Positions 38,860 to 57,929 of a stretch of DNA of 64,000 nt are shown here, piece by piece. The DNA lies in contig NW_024467104.1 in assembly GCF_017591425.1 (NCBI RefSeq), forward strand, positions 4,497,545 to 4,561,544, given 5' to 3'. The stretch is from Ochotona curzoniae. Lineage: Eukaryota > Chordata > Mammalia > Lagomorpha > Ochotonidae. The notes below the pieces were generated by a model. The model ran no database searches and was not told the origin of the DNA. It worked only from the letters and a program-made list of their open reading frames with translations. Position 1 is the stretch's first letter; the number at the start of each line of letters is the position of its first letter. The position numbers and the translations under genes were made by a program.

Positions 38860-39717
38860 TCCCTTGTGGGTTACCACTCCCACTGGAAAGCACAAAAACC
38901 AGGACAGGGGCAGAAGTGGCTAGAAGGAAAGGTACCTGCCAGTATGTGTGTGGGCTGGATAGTAGGTTGGTTGGGTGGAACTAGGCTTCAATGTCCACTG
39001 ACAAGTACAAGAGCTAAATGGGATGTGGGACAGACTAAACAAGCCTGCGGTACATATTGGCATGCATGGGAACCAGGATAGGGAGCAGGCCTGGTGGGGG
39101 TTATGGGGAGTCACCCCAACTAGACTGCAGCTCCCACTGGTTTGCATGAGGACTGAGTATGAAATGGGCAGGATCAAGCTGGACTACAGCATCCATTGGT
39201 TCAAGTGAAAGACAGGGCTGGAAATAGGACTGACCCGGCAATTACAATGACCAGCATGTGCATAAGATGATTGGGGTGACAGACTGTGCCGGACCCTGTA
39301 CTGGCAAACTCACGCAAGAATCGGGTTAAGGATCATCTCAGATGAAGTTTCTTTGGAGATCCCTCCAACTGAACTGCTGATCTCAGAACCCCAACCATGA
39401 AGAGACTATGTCAGCCAGTGGATTCTGAATAGGTTTCATCGTGATTGGAACAGTGAAATTGGCAGCAATTCAGACCTGTTGAACTATCAAAACTGCTTGA
39501 GCAGGACCCTTGGAGCGTGTTTCACATCGGGTTCCTGGGATGGGTGGGAGGCCTGGTGGGGCTTTACCCTTTGTTTCTTCCCTGACCCCAGATACAGGGG
39601 GAAAAAAACTGATGATATTAGTGTGGAAACAATGGTTTTACCCACTTTCCTGTAGCCCTTGACACTTTGTACCCTAATCAACTAAGTAAAATTATTTTTA
39701 AAAAATTAAAATATAAA
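38860..39717. repeat. Head-plus-minisatellite repeat, copy D, inverted
   Basis: The only copy in opposite orientation. A G-rich degenerate body comes first, then the shared head module at about 39300-39410. It ends in CCTGTAGCCCTTGACACTTT and an A-rich tail at about 39685-39717. The tail suggests this is the sense orientation of a retrotransposed element (inference). Confidence 0.7.
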
Positions 39718-39983
39718 AACAGATGGGTTTTGTTTTTAATCCAGTCTACTAATCTATGATGTTTTATTGATGAGTTTAAACCATTCATATTCAAGGTTAA
39801 TATGCATGGGTGATAATTTGGTCCTACCATTTTGGTACTGGGTTGTTCACTGATGAAGTCATCTGTTGTTATTTTGCCAGGAAGTTCTTCACATTTGGCT
39901 TTGGTTTTGGTGGGTGCTATTCCTTTTCTTTGTCTAGAGAACACCTTCAAGCATCCTTTGTAGGGCAGGTTTGGAAGAGGCAA
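39718..39983 (-). pseudogene. L1 ORF2 N-terminal fragment
   Basis: The - strand translation includes LTLNMNGLNSSIKHHRLVDW, the start of the L1 ORF2 endonuclease domain, preceded by inter-ORF sequence. It breaks off at the edge of repeat copy D, so it is a non-functional piece. Confidence 0.75.
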
Positions 39984-40482
39984 ATTCTTTCAACTTTTCT
40001 TTACTGTGGAAGAATTTTATTTCATTTGCTTTTTTTTTTTATTGTTGCTTACATTGTATTATGTAGTACAGTTTTATAGGCACTGGGGATTCCCCCCACC
40101 CCTCCCATACCCCTCCCCCCATGGTGGATTTCTCCACCTTGTTGCATAACCATAGTTCAAGTTTAGTTGAGATTCATTGCTTGCAAACACTTGCCTAGCA
40201 TAAAGTTCAGCGTCTTATTGTCCAGATAAGTTCAGTGGCCTCTTGGGGAGACCTTCTCTGGTCTGAAGATAGGTCTAACAGAGTAAAGATCCGGTCAGTT
40301 AAAAGCCCCAACAAGGCCTCAGTATCAATTTACAACATTATGGAATTAATTGACATAGTATTGGGTAAACAATATGTTAAAAATAATGCAAGTTCCCTTC
40401 TTCGAAACATCTGGGTTGAGACAGTATCAATGACAGGTTCAAAAAAAAAAAAATAACAAACAACCAAACAAAAAATTACAGG

Positions 40483-41857
40483 TTAAATCAAGGCAAACAT
40501 GTGGTATCTAATCTTTTGGGATTCGCTCATTTCCCTTAGCATTATAGTTTCCAGTTGTGCCCATTTAGCCACAAAGAACTGCATTTTGTTTTTTTTAATA
40601 GCTGAGTAGTATTCCATGGAGTAGATGAACCAAAGCTTTCTTATCCAATCTTCTGCTGATGGGCATTTCGGTTGCTTCCATGTTTTTGCAATTACTGATT
40701 GTGCTGCAATGAACATAGGGATGCATGTTGGTTTGTCGTAAAACAGGTGTTTTGGATATATTCCTAGGAGTGCTATTGCTGGGTCATATGGTATGCAGAT
40801 TTTGAGTTGTTTGAGTGTTCTCCAGACTGATTTCCATAAAGGCTGTACCAATTTGCAGCTCCACCAGCAGTGGAGTAGGGTTCCCTTTTCCCCGCATCCT
40901 CGCCAGCAAGCGAGTGTCGTTGGTGTTCTTGTTTATGTGGGCCAATCTTACTGGTGTTAGGTGGTACCTCATCGATGTTTTAATTTGGATTTCCCTTATT
41001 GCTAGGGAGCTGGAACATTTTTTCATATGTTTGTTTGCCATTTGGACTTGTTCCTTTGTGAAATGTTTGCCCATTTCCCGTGCCCATTTCTTGAGTGGCT
41101 TGTTTGTTTTGGTTTTTTGGTTGTTTTGAAGTTCTTTGTATATCCTGGAAATTAGCCCCCTATCGCCTATATCGTGTGCAAAGATCTTCTCCCACTCTGT
41201 GGGTTGCTTTTTTACTTTGTTGATTGTTTCCCTTGCTGTACAGAAGCTTCTTAGTTTGATGAGGTCCCATTTGTTTATTCTGTTCTCAACTGCTATTGCT
41301 TTTGGTGTCCTTCTTAGAAAGTCGGGACCTACTCCTAGGTCTTGCAGGGTATTTCCTACATTTTCTTGCAAGAGTTTGAAGGTTTCTGGATGTAGGTTTA
41401 GGTCTTTTATCCATGTAGATTGGATCTTAGTGTATGGTGATAGATGTGGGTCTATCTTTTTGTTTCTACAGGCTATCAGCCAGTTGTCCCAACAACATTT
41501 ACTAAAGAGGCCTTCCCACTTGCTTGAGTTGTCATTGGTCTTTTTGTCAAAGATTAATTGGCTGTATCTGTGTGGGTTCCCTTTTGGTGCTTCTATTCTA
41601 TTCCATTGATCTTCCTTTCTGTCTTTGTGCCAGTACCAGGCTGTTTTGATAACCACTGCTCTATAGTATGTCCAGAGGTCCGGGATTGTGATTCCCCCTG
41701 CTAACTTCTTATTTTTCAGGATGGTTCTAGCTATTCGTGGTTTTTTGTGTTTCCAGATGAACTTTTGAATCATTGTATCCAGTTCCGTGAAGAATGTTTT
41801 GGGCAATTTGATTGGAATTGCGTTGAAAATGTATATTGCTTGTGGTAGTATAGACAT
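40483..41857 (-). pseudogene. L1 ORF2 C-terminal remnant
   Basis: Contains the post-RT region: [54 protein letters not shown], then, in another frame from about 40910, [14 protein letters not shown] sequence and YSMEYYSAIKKN, ending at 40483. The frameshift near 40910 and the missing N-terminus make it dead. Confidence 0.88.
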
Positions 41858-41858
41858 T

Positions 41859-42673
41859 TTAATGTTTTTCTGGGTACGTTATCCTGGGCCGACAATTTTT
41901 TCTTTTAGAATCTGGAATATGTTGCTCATCTCTCTCCTGAGCTGTAGAGTTTCCTGTGAGTTTAATTAGCATTCCTTTATATGTCAGTTGGTTTTTTTCA
42001 AGAGCACATTTAAGGATCTTTTCCTTGTGTTCGACTGAAGAGAGCTTGATGATCATGTGTCTTGGTGAAGATAGCTTTTGGTAAAACTTGTTGGGAGTTC
42101 TATGCCCCTCCTGGATGTTGCTTCCCAATTCTTCCTCCAGATTAGGGAAATTTTCCCTTATTATTTCATTAAATACATTTGTAAACCCTATTTCTCTTTC
42201 TGCTAATCTGCAACTCACATAATTCTTATATTTGGGCTTTACATAGTGTTTTTCAGTTCTTGAATTCTTTTTTTGGCCTGATCTAGTTCTGCTTCCAGCT
42301 TTTTGTTTGCTTCCCCCTGATGACAGGAAATATCTTCTAATTTTGAGATTCTTTCTCCTGCCTTCTTCATTCTATTTTGGAGACTCTCCACTGTACTTCT
42401 AGTTTGCTCCACTGTATTCTTCGCTTCTGATATATCAGCTTTCATTTGATTCATTTCCAGTGTGACATATTCCTTGAATTCCTTGAATGCCTGCTTTACG
42501 TGCTTCTCCTTGTTGATAAGAAGTTTTATAACAAGAATTTTGAATTCTGTGTCCCCTCTTTTCTTGATGTCTTCCTCAGTGAACTCTGAGATTGGCATAG
42601 GGTTTTGCTCCTTTGCAGGGGATTCTTCAATAATATTCATTGTGCCTTTGTCTCTTTGTTTGCGCTTGGTCAT
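41859..42673 (-). pseudogene. L1 ORF1 remnant (RNA-binding coiled-coil protein)
   Basis: Two open segments (42673-42239 and 42218-41859) separated by a break near 42230. The first has the coiled coil (KADISEAKNTVEQTRSTVES). The second has the RNA-binding C-terminal part (ENFPNLEEELG, PRHMIIKLSS, LTYKGMLIKL). The very end is replaced by ORF2 sequence. Confidence 0.85.
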
Positions 42674-43380
42674 TGTACTTCTGGTTATCAGATTCTTCTC
42701 CTTGTGGCAGGTTTCTAAGCTGTGTCACCCACAGGTCCATAATTCTATTTTACTTATGGCAGTTGGTACACTGCTCCTTGTTTGCAACCAATTGTGCCAC
42801 TGCCTCCATTGAGTCCCAGGTCTTGATTCTTATGTTAGGTTTCCACCATGGTCTCAATAGCCCTAGCTCCTGGCTCACCACCTTCTGTGATACCGTGCTG
42901 AGGCTGCACCGTTGCCTATACAACCTTTCTCCCACTTCTGGTTGGAGCAGATCCCAGGATTAGGGAGACACCAGGTATCCTATATAGCTAGGTTGTTGGT
43001 GGCAGTGATCTTGCCAGAACCTGTTGGCCATTAGAACTGAGGGCTACACAGACCTATTTTGACCTGTATGATGCCATAATCAATATTTTCCTGGTTGCTT
43101 GTATAGTTCTGACTGCCAGTGTGTTTCAGATCGCCACTCGCTGAAAGCATATGGGGTATCAGTCACTGCAACACCACACCATTATGTCTGCTGCTTTCCT
43201 GTGTCTGTCAGTCTCCACGTGTCCTTCTACAGTTGTTCTGTCCTCTCCTATTTCCTGGAATGTGCCCTCTGTTTCACACTGGCTAATATTTCCCCATCTG
43301 TTTAAATGTGTCCATTTTGATTCTCCAAGAAGCAGCATCTTAACCACTGCCTCAAACATCTGATCCCCAAAGTGTATTTA

Positions 43381-44419
43381 CCTATTAAGCAGTCTATAGA
43401 ATCATGAATTTGAGCACTTCTGTGGAAAATATGTGATGAAAATCTATGCTCAGATTTCGCAACTTCTTATACAAAATGTATTTCCAAAGAAAATTTTCCA
43501 TGAACTTGTTATAATCTACAAGTCATGTGCGTACCTGAACCAGGACAAAAGAGCTTATAAATAGAATGCTAACAAATGCTTTCCTCTCTGGAAGACCAGC
43601 AGGTCTGGGGATGAGAAGGGTAGAGCAGTGTGCTGCTGTGTTTGAAGTCCATGCCCTGGCCTAAGATTCTGATGGAAAGCTCTGCAACCAGCTGTCTCAT
43701 GGAAAATCAGTCCAACTCCATAGTATCTGTCAAGTATAAGTGCTGTATCTCCATCTCGCCAGGTTTTGTTTATTCAACCTCATTCCATTACTTCATCTGA
43801 TACATTCAAGGAACATTTCTGAATACTTAGGACCTTGGCAAGGAGCAGCCTGCATTATGAAATCTATCCCTCTTGCCCCTTAGGGCCAGGTACTGCCACA
43901 CTGAGTGCCAGGCAGGACTAATGGCTGGTAAACACTGTTGTTCACATTTGCTGCATGGCCACCTGGCACCGTGAGATTAGGCAGTTTCTTTGGTGTATAC
44001 CCTGGATTACTTTGCTTGCTGATCTGAAGGCTCCAGCAACAAGATCACTCTGTGTCTCCCAAGAGTTCTAGTACATGAGGTCATGGAGTTCACTTCTCTG
44101 AGTGACCCTGGAGAAGCCATCATAGAATGCCAACTTATACTCAAAAAGCCATGGATAGAATCCAGGTATTGCAATAGCCTCCTAAGGGCAAAGCCAGGAC
44201 TGACACACAAGGACCAATCTGGAAAGTACCATTCTTTGCTCATGAAAACTAGCACTGACAACTCAACACCTTGACTGCATCCATGGTAATATGGCATACA
44301 TGGTAACTAAAGGGAAAAAGAGAACAGATCTCAAAGTATTCAAGAAAGCAGAAAAGCCAATAAAATCAAGCATTTTGTTCATAAATGATTGTACATATCA
44401 CAAACAATTTCTTTGGTTT
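43381..44419. repeat. Unit block Z3 with flanks
   Basis: 43400-44400 aligns with about 63000-63950 along most of its length (TACTGCCACACTGAGTGCCA and AGTTCTAGTACATGAGGTCA). Non-coding. Confidence 0.65.
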
Positions 44420-47400
44420 TTTAATTGTATACTTTTAAAATAATTTTTATATATTTTATTAGGGTGGAAAGGGTCAAGGTCTAGAGGAAAGTGGATGAGA
44501 CCATTGTTTTCACATTCTCTTTCTTCCTTCCTGTATCTGGGGGGAGGGAAAAGTTAAGGAGAGAAGACAATCCCAGCCTCCCATCCATCCCAGGGTCCCT
44601 GATGTGGGGTATGCTCTGAGGGTCCTGCTCAAGTAGTTTCAATAGTTCAACAGTTCTTTACTGTTGCCAATCTTGCCACTCCAATCACGATGGAATCTCT
44701 CCAGACTTTACTGGCTGACATATGTCACCCTAAATTCTCCGTTTGCCCAGATATTCACTGCCAACTCTTGGCTGGGGTAGTTGATCAATTTTTTCTGTTC
44801 TCTGTCCTCTGTTCTCTGTTATGGTACTAGGTGTCCACTGCAGGCTCCAGTGTACTGCCATATCCTTCATGTTCTTTTGGATATGCTGCCCAATGTTCTG
44901 TCTAAGCCACCAAGGAGACCCAGCTCTGACACATGCATTCCACAGTCAGACCATGGAACCTGCAATTTTCTCCATGGTTGGGGTTCTGACTCCAGTGGTC
45001 CAGTTGGGGGGATTCCCAAAGAAACTTCATCTGAGGGGATTCTAGACCTCATTTTTGTGTTGCGGGGTCTGGTAGAGTCTGTCACCCAAATTGGCCTGCT
45101 CACAAACTGTTAGTTGCAATTGCTGGGTCAGCTGTCTCCCGTCATGTCTTCTACATAAACTAATAGATGTTGCAGCCCAGCCTGATCCTGCCTACCACAC
45201 ACTTGGGCCTTATGCTAATCAGTCAGAGCTGTAGCTTAGTAGGAGCAACCCGCAATAACCCCCACCAGGCCCACCCCCTGCCCTGGTTCCAGTACTTGCC
45301 AGTATGTACAGCAGATGGGTCTTGTCTGTTCCACATCCTATTCAGCTCTCATACATGTCCATGGGCATTGAAGCCTGGTTCAACTCAACCAGCCCCACTA
45401 TCTAGCCAATATATGTGTTGGCGGGAGCCACTCTGTCTAGCCATGTCTATCTAAGTCCTGGTTCTCATGCTCAGCAGTCAAAGTGGCAACCAAAAAGGGA
45501 GGCACCCACTGTTACCCTACTGGGCTCACTCCCACTCTCGGAACTTGAACTCTCCAGGCGGCACTGCAGTTTAGCTCGACAAAGTTTTCCCCCCATGCCA
45601 GCATCTGTTAGCTGATGTTGCGGCAAAGCCCTACCACCTCTCACCCACTCTGGCATATGCATGTACAAGTAGGTACAGTCCACCTAACCCGGATTGTCTC
45701 TGATCCAGCTTACATGCAGGTCAACAGGTGTTGTAGCCCTGCTTAGCCTGTCCTGCCCCCAATCTCAGCTCTCATGCTCACCAGTGGGAATAGTATCCCA
45801 GCAGGGAACCTCCCTGCAGCCTCCTTACTGGATTCACCCACACTCCCCCGGGTCTCACATGTGCTGTTTGGGCCCCATGCCCCAGTCTGGCATGGCCTGC
45901 TTCACCTCAGTATTTGCCAGTGGGTGCTATACCCTGGCCTGGCCTGGCCCACCCCCAATTTCGGCTCACACTGGTGAAGACTACAGCCTAGCCACTCCAG
46001 CCAGTCCCCAGTCCCAGCCCTCATGTGAACTAGCTGGTATTGCAGCCTGACCTGGTATGACCCACACACCATTTTGGCACTCAGATTTGCCAGTGGGTGG
46101 TATGAACTGGCCCATCCTGTTTTGCCCCAGACCTGAGCCAAAGGTAAGCTAGTGGGTGTCACTATCTGGCCTGGTCTGGGTTGCTCCCTTTCTTGGTTCT
46201 TGCGCTCACCTGCAGGGACTGTGCCCCGACAGAGAAGTTAGCCAAGTTCCTCCATCAGGACCTCTCCCAATGCCAGATCTCACTTCCACCAGTGGGTCCA
46301 TGTGCCACTGCTACTTAGTCCACCTCCTGTTTTAGCAGGAAGAGTAGACTTTCCTGACTGGTCCTCACCCATTCCAGTTCTTACTGGATGCTAGAGCCCA
46401 GCCAAGCTTAGTTCACACCCAGACACAGCTCATGCATGTTTCAGCAGGAACAGAGACCTAACCCAGCCTGTCCTACAGCCATCCTAGTTCTCACTATCAT
46501 CAGTGGGTGCTGGAGTCTAACCCTGTCTGGTGTATCCCAGACCCAGTCCACGTCCATGCTGAGGGAGACCTCAGCCATGTCCAGGCTAGACTGCAGCCCT
46601 GAATCTGGTCCCAGCACTCACCATTGGGACCCACAACCCAGATAGGGCATCCCCTTAGCTCTCCAAACAGGCCTAATCCCAGGCACATATTTCGTGTGTG
46701 CCAGTGGTTGCTCTGACCTAGCTTGGCATAGTCCCTCCCCTGTCTTGGCCTTTGCTTTTGGATGCTGCAGCCTGGTCTGGTCCATCACTGGTGGATGCTG
46801 CAATCTGGCCCTGCTCAGCCTGCTCCCATTCCTAGCTCATGCAAATCAGTAGGTATGACAGCCTAGCCCGGCATGACCCATCCTGGTTTCTGCACTTGCC
46901 AGTGGGCTATGCTTTGTTCGACCCTGCCCCCTTCCATAAGCAACTCATACACTTGCCTATCGATGGAGCTGCCCTGCCAAGCCTGCCCAACACCCAGGCC
47001 TGGACCATGTGTTCATCAGTGGGACTTATGAGCCACTGGATAAGCTTATTAGGCCACTCCCAGACCCAGATCTCATGCTTTTCTGGCCTTTGTATGAGCT
47101 GGTGCAGTTCGGTCTGCCCAACACATGATTTAGGGTGTTCATGCTGGTGATGCAGCCTGGACCTGCCCCACTTGTTCCCAGTTCCAGTACTGGTGAGCAT
47201 TGGTGAGTGTCAGTGAGTTCCACGGTTACTCCTACCTCAGCTCATCACCATCCCAACTTTCAAGCTAACCAGTGGGACTTAGAGTTCCATAGGGTTGGGC
47301 CCACATATCCCCCACAGAATCTACCTCGGACCTGGTTCTCTTGCCTGCTGCTTAGTGTCATGGCCCAGTCTAATGTGACGCATCCTCTGATCTGACACTC

Positions 47401-47570
47401 ACTGTAAGGTACCGGGATCTAACTCTTCTAGACAGGTCCCCAGACAGAGCTTGCATGTGCTCTGTCATGTGGTAGTCATCCATGTCCCATGCTAACAAAC
47501 CCAACCCAGCTCCCACATGAGCTGGTGCAGCAGTCTGACTCATACAGATCTTTAGGTCTCTCCTCTCCAA
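44420..47570. repeat. Head-plus-minisatellite repeat, copy E (longest)
   Basis: Head from TTTTAAAATAATTTTTATAT, the shared module at about 44965-45065, then about 2.3 kb of degenerate units (CCAGTGGGTGCTATACCCTG type). Frames inside are composition artefacts. Confidence 0.72.
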
Positions 47571-50054
47571 ATGACTAGGTCTCAGTCCCTTTGTTTACCT
47601 GCAAGTACAGTGGCCATGCAATGGGTGTCCATAAAAATTTATTTCTCACCTACATGTACACTGGCCTTGTCCATGGATATCTGTAGGCTGTAATTCAATA
47701 CCCACAAGAATCCAGTGTTCATTACTGTGGTCCTGATCATGGTTCTGAATTATGGTCCTGAGCTGTCCAGACCCATCTGTTATCCATTCCCAACATGGTC
47801 ACTGTGGATGGAGGAAATTCTTGGACTTCGGGTTTAGACAAGCTAAGGACCTTCGGCCCACCCATAAGCAGTGGATGTAGAGTCAGGATCCCCAGCAGGA
47901 AGCCTGGCCCAGCACAGGTTCCCCTAGCTATAGCCATGTGACTGGGGGATCCAGACACCCATTCACTGATCAGATTGACCTTGCAGCCGATGACTTGGAC
48001 CTCCAGTTTCTCACATCACTCACATGCAATGAATGTTACTGACTGTGAGACATCCGAGTGGCTCATGTAAGCCACCTCACGAGGCTAACCTGATAATGAC
48101 AAGCACAAGCGGAACTCAAAATCCTCACATTTATGGTTCCACAGTTTCTGTGTCAGAAATCCAGGACCAGCAGATATGAGTTCTGTCACAAATTCACAGG
48201 GCTGCCAACCTTAGGTCTGCCAAACCTATGGTTCCACCTGTGGCTAAGTGGAGACGTATTATGTCCACATTCACTGGGAATGGGAAAGATTCAGCTCCTG
48301 GTAAATTGTCACCCAGTGGCCGACAGATTCTCTGCATGCTGGCTGAGGTTACTCTCAATGTCTTGATATGTGCACCTGTCAGCAGAGCTTCTTACTTTCT
48401 CAGAGCCAGCAGAGAGAGAGTCAACACCTACAGTCAACCAGCAAGACAGGTGTTGCAATCTGCTCAACACAACTCAAACACAGATGTCTCTTCTTGCTGC
48501 ATCCTAAAGGATCACAATCAAGTCATGGAGTGTATCCATGTTCCATGGGAGTGGGTTTTACCAATGCATTAATACCCCTGAAAGACTAAGAGGGCATGTG
48601 TTAGTCTGGTTCTCACTAGTACAAAGAAATATTTTAGCTGATCTACTTCTGTGTGTTCAATATTTCAAGACCAAAAAGTATTAGCACAAGATGATGAGTG
48701 ACATTCCAGAGACAGTGCTTGGTGCACATGCAGGCTAATAGCAGCCCTCTCCTGAGGAATGATCTCCATGGACTTCCCACTACGCCTCAACGCCTGAGGC
48801 TCCACTCCCCCCAACCCCACTGCCATAGACAGGCAACCTAGGACATATCAGACTCAGGGGAGCATTTAACATCCTAAAGAATTTTCCACTCCCATCAAGG
48901 CCATCCGAAAGAATGTCTGCCCTACTCCATGAATTCTCTTCCTATGCATGTCAGCCTGCCTCTGGAACTCAAAATCTCCCTCTTGTGAAAAGATTAAGCG
49001 TCTTTCTCAATTCAAAATATTCCTCCAGTAGGATCCAAAGCATCTACAGATGGTCAGGCAAGAGGCCTCCTTTTCACCGTAGTCCTCTCTTCTCTGGAGC
49101 AATAACGCTTACAGCTTAGAATACGGTGCCTCTTACACAGTCCCATGATCAGATTAGGGCAAAATAAACTCCCGCTCCTATTTTATCCTTACATTCCTTC
49201 AAAAACTCTCCCTGTAAATCCAGTTACATATCACTGTGAACTCTTCATGGATGGTCCCCATATCAGAGACTCAAAAATCATCTAAGACACTTAGGCCATT
49301 CCAATCCAGATCATTTCGGGTCACACAGTCACTCCCATAGTTTCAGTCAAGGATTCACAAGGTGTTAATTGCAACTCAGAGCTGGTGGTGCTGGGGAAAC
49401 TGTCCAAACACCCAATACATTGTTGTCCAGGTCCAGTAATAGCTGAACATGTGGTTACCACACTATCAAATGTGTTCCCTCATCTCAGGTATACCTTCTT
49501 TTCCACACTATATGTCCAGTATATTTCCAGGAAGCAATGCTCCAAGGATATATGTTGTGTTTTCACATGCATAGTGAATTTGGTTGACACATATAGGAAA
49601 TTTGCAGCAGACAGATTCATTATGTAGAGCCTAAGCAGAGAGTTTGTAATATCTATGACCCACCAAAAAGCAGAATTCCACTTTCCAAGCCATTAAGAGG
49701 AAATAATAAATCAGGGTCAGTCAGAAGGCAAATCTACACACACATGCATAGATTCCATAAAGACATACCCAATGAAATAATCTGCACAGGAGTATGGCTC
49801 TTGCCCACCAAGACTCTGAGTGCTCCCATGCTTTATGAAAACAGCACAGATCACTATTGTGAGCAGCTGCTTTCTAAAAAAAATGAAGCATTTGTTGGTA
49901 GAACTGGGAAAAATCACGGTATGCTGACCTTCTCCCACATTGGATTGATGCTGTGTTCTATGCATCTCTGACCACTTCTGTCAAAACACTGAGCTTGGAA
50001 AGCTGCCACACCCCCTTAAACCCCAGATGTACTCCAACTGTGTGATATCATTTT
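47571..50054. other. Spacer upstream of copy 3
   Basis: No gene is seen. About 48890-49440 aligns loosely with 4800-5350 upstream of copy 1. Confidence 0.5.
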
Positions 50055-50230
50055 AGTGGAAAGCCACTCAGCAGGCAAATTCCCTGAACGTGACTCCAGG
50101 CGGGACTGTCTTATCATAACGTTCTACTTGGGAGTGTGATAGCTGGTGGAATTGACATGCTGATAAGGGTTATTAGAGTGAGGATTTGGCCCCAATGTAT
50201 ATAAGCAGTGGCCCTAGTCTGGTGCTCTAC
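50055..50230 (+). promoter_or_regulatory. PGA copy 3 proximal promoter
   Basis: Canonical TATATAAG at 50198-50205. GATA motifs are CTTATCA (50110-50116), TGATAG (50147-50152) and TGATAAGG (50161-50168). The segment around GATA and TATA is more conserved among the three genes than the sequence upstream. Confidence 0.8.
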
Positions 50231-50280
50231 ACCTTCCACTCAGCCTGCCTTGCCCATTGACTTGGGAGACAGCAAAAACC

Positions 50281-57143
<6,863 letters not shown>

Positions 57144-57293
57144 GTCTGCAGCTTTGAGCCCTCTTCCAGACACATCTGCTCTCCATACTGCTCTCCCTTA
57201 GATCGAATTCTCCCCATACTTCTTCCTGAAACACATTCTCCTTCCAAAAGCAGTAGCTGCTTGACTGTGTTCCAAAACACACCCATCATGCAG

Positions 57294-57299
57294 AATAAA
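57294..57299 (+). terminator. PGA copy 3 poly(A) signal
   Basis: AATAAA 151 bp after the stop, followed by a T-rich stretch. Confidence 0.85.
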
Positions 57300-57319
57300 A
57301 ACAGCTAATGAAAATGTGT

Positions 57320-57664
57320 ATTTTTTTTCTCCTCACTACTATGTCTCTTCCACATTACAAGGATGGGAATTCCAGTTGGACAAGGAGGGGTTTTACTATC
57401 TGTTGGATCTGAAGTAGAAACAGACAGAAGCAGACACTCAAAACGCTGCAGGTCTAGATAGTGATGAGATCTCAACCAAGAATCTCTGACTCTTATCTCA
57501 GATCACAAGTGATCCTTCTCATCTCAGTGGAAACAGGATAGGTTTGGGGTGGTCATTTCATGCAGTGTTTAAGAGAGCTGTTGGGACATGTGTATCCCAG
57601 TTCAGAATGTGCATGCTCAAATCTAAATTCCCCTTGCAGTTCCAGAATTCTATAATGTCCAATT
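57320..57664. other. Spacer after copy 3
   Basis: Nothing recognisable beyond the 3' flank of the gene. Confidence 0.4.
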
Positions 57665-57870
57665 GTGGAGTCATCAAATGATTGGTCTAGTGCTCATGTC
57701 CCTGCCAACTAGAGGAGACCCAGGTTGAAGTCCTGCCTCTAGGCTTCTGCCTGGCATACTGTAGCTATCTTTTGCACTCGGGGAGAAAAGTGGTCATTCT
57801 AAAGTCTCAGTGTGTCTGTCTCTGTGTCCCTGCCTCTTGCTCCTTTCATCACCAAGCCTTTCAACAAAAC
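57665..57870 (+). mobile_element. C-SINE-like fragment, old
   Basis: GGAGACCCAGGTTGAAGTCC and CACTCGGGGAG followed by TCTGTCTCTGTGTCCCTGCC, in forward C-SINE order. Confidence 0.5.
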
Positions 57871-57929
57871 AGAGAGGAAGTTAGAGGAAGAGGAACAAGC
57901 CAAGCATATGGTTTTCAACTGCAATGAGC

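Larger units (their letters stand above)
40029..43380 (-). mobile_element. L1 retrotransposon, internally deleted
   Basis: Read on the - strand: 5' UTR (about 43380-42675), ORF1 (42673-41859), an abrupt switch to the C-terminal part of ORF2 (41857-40485), a 3' UTR with a G-rich polypurine tract (40120-40092), and a poly(A) tail at 40040-40029. The ORF2 endonuclease and most of the reverse transcriptase are missing. Confidence 0.88.

Noticed and set aside
41136..41609. 157-codon + strand frame (and 40815-41129)
   Set aside because: Antisense of L1 ORF2; no independent gene evidence.
45694..46050. 118-codon frame in repeat copy E
   Set aside because: Same repeat body as copy A; the frame is not kept among copies.
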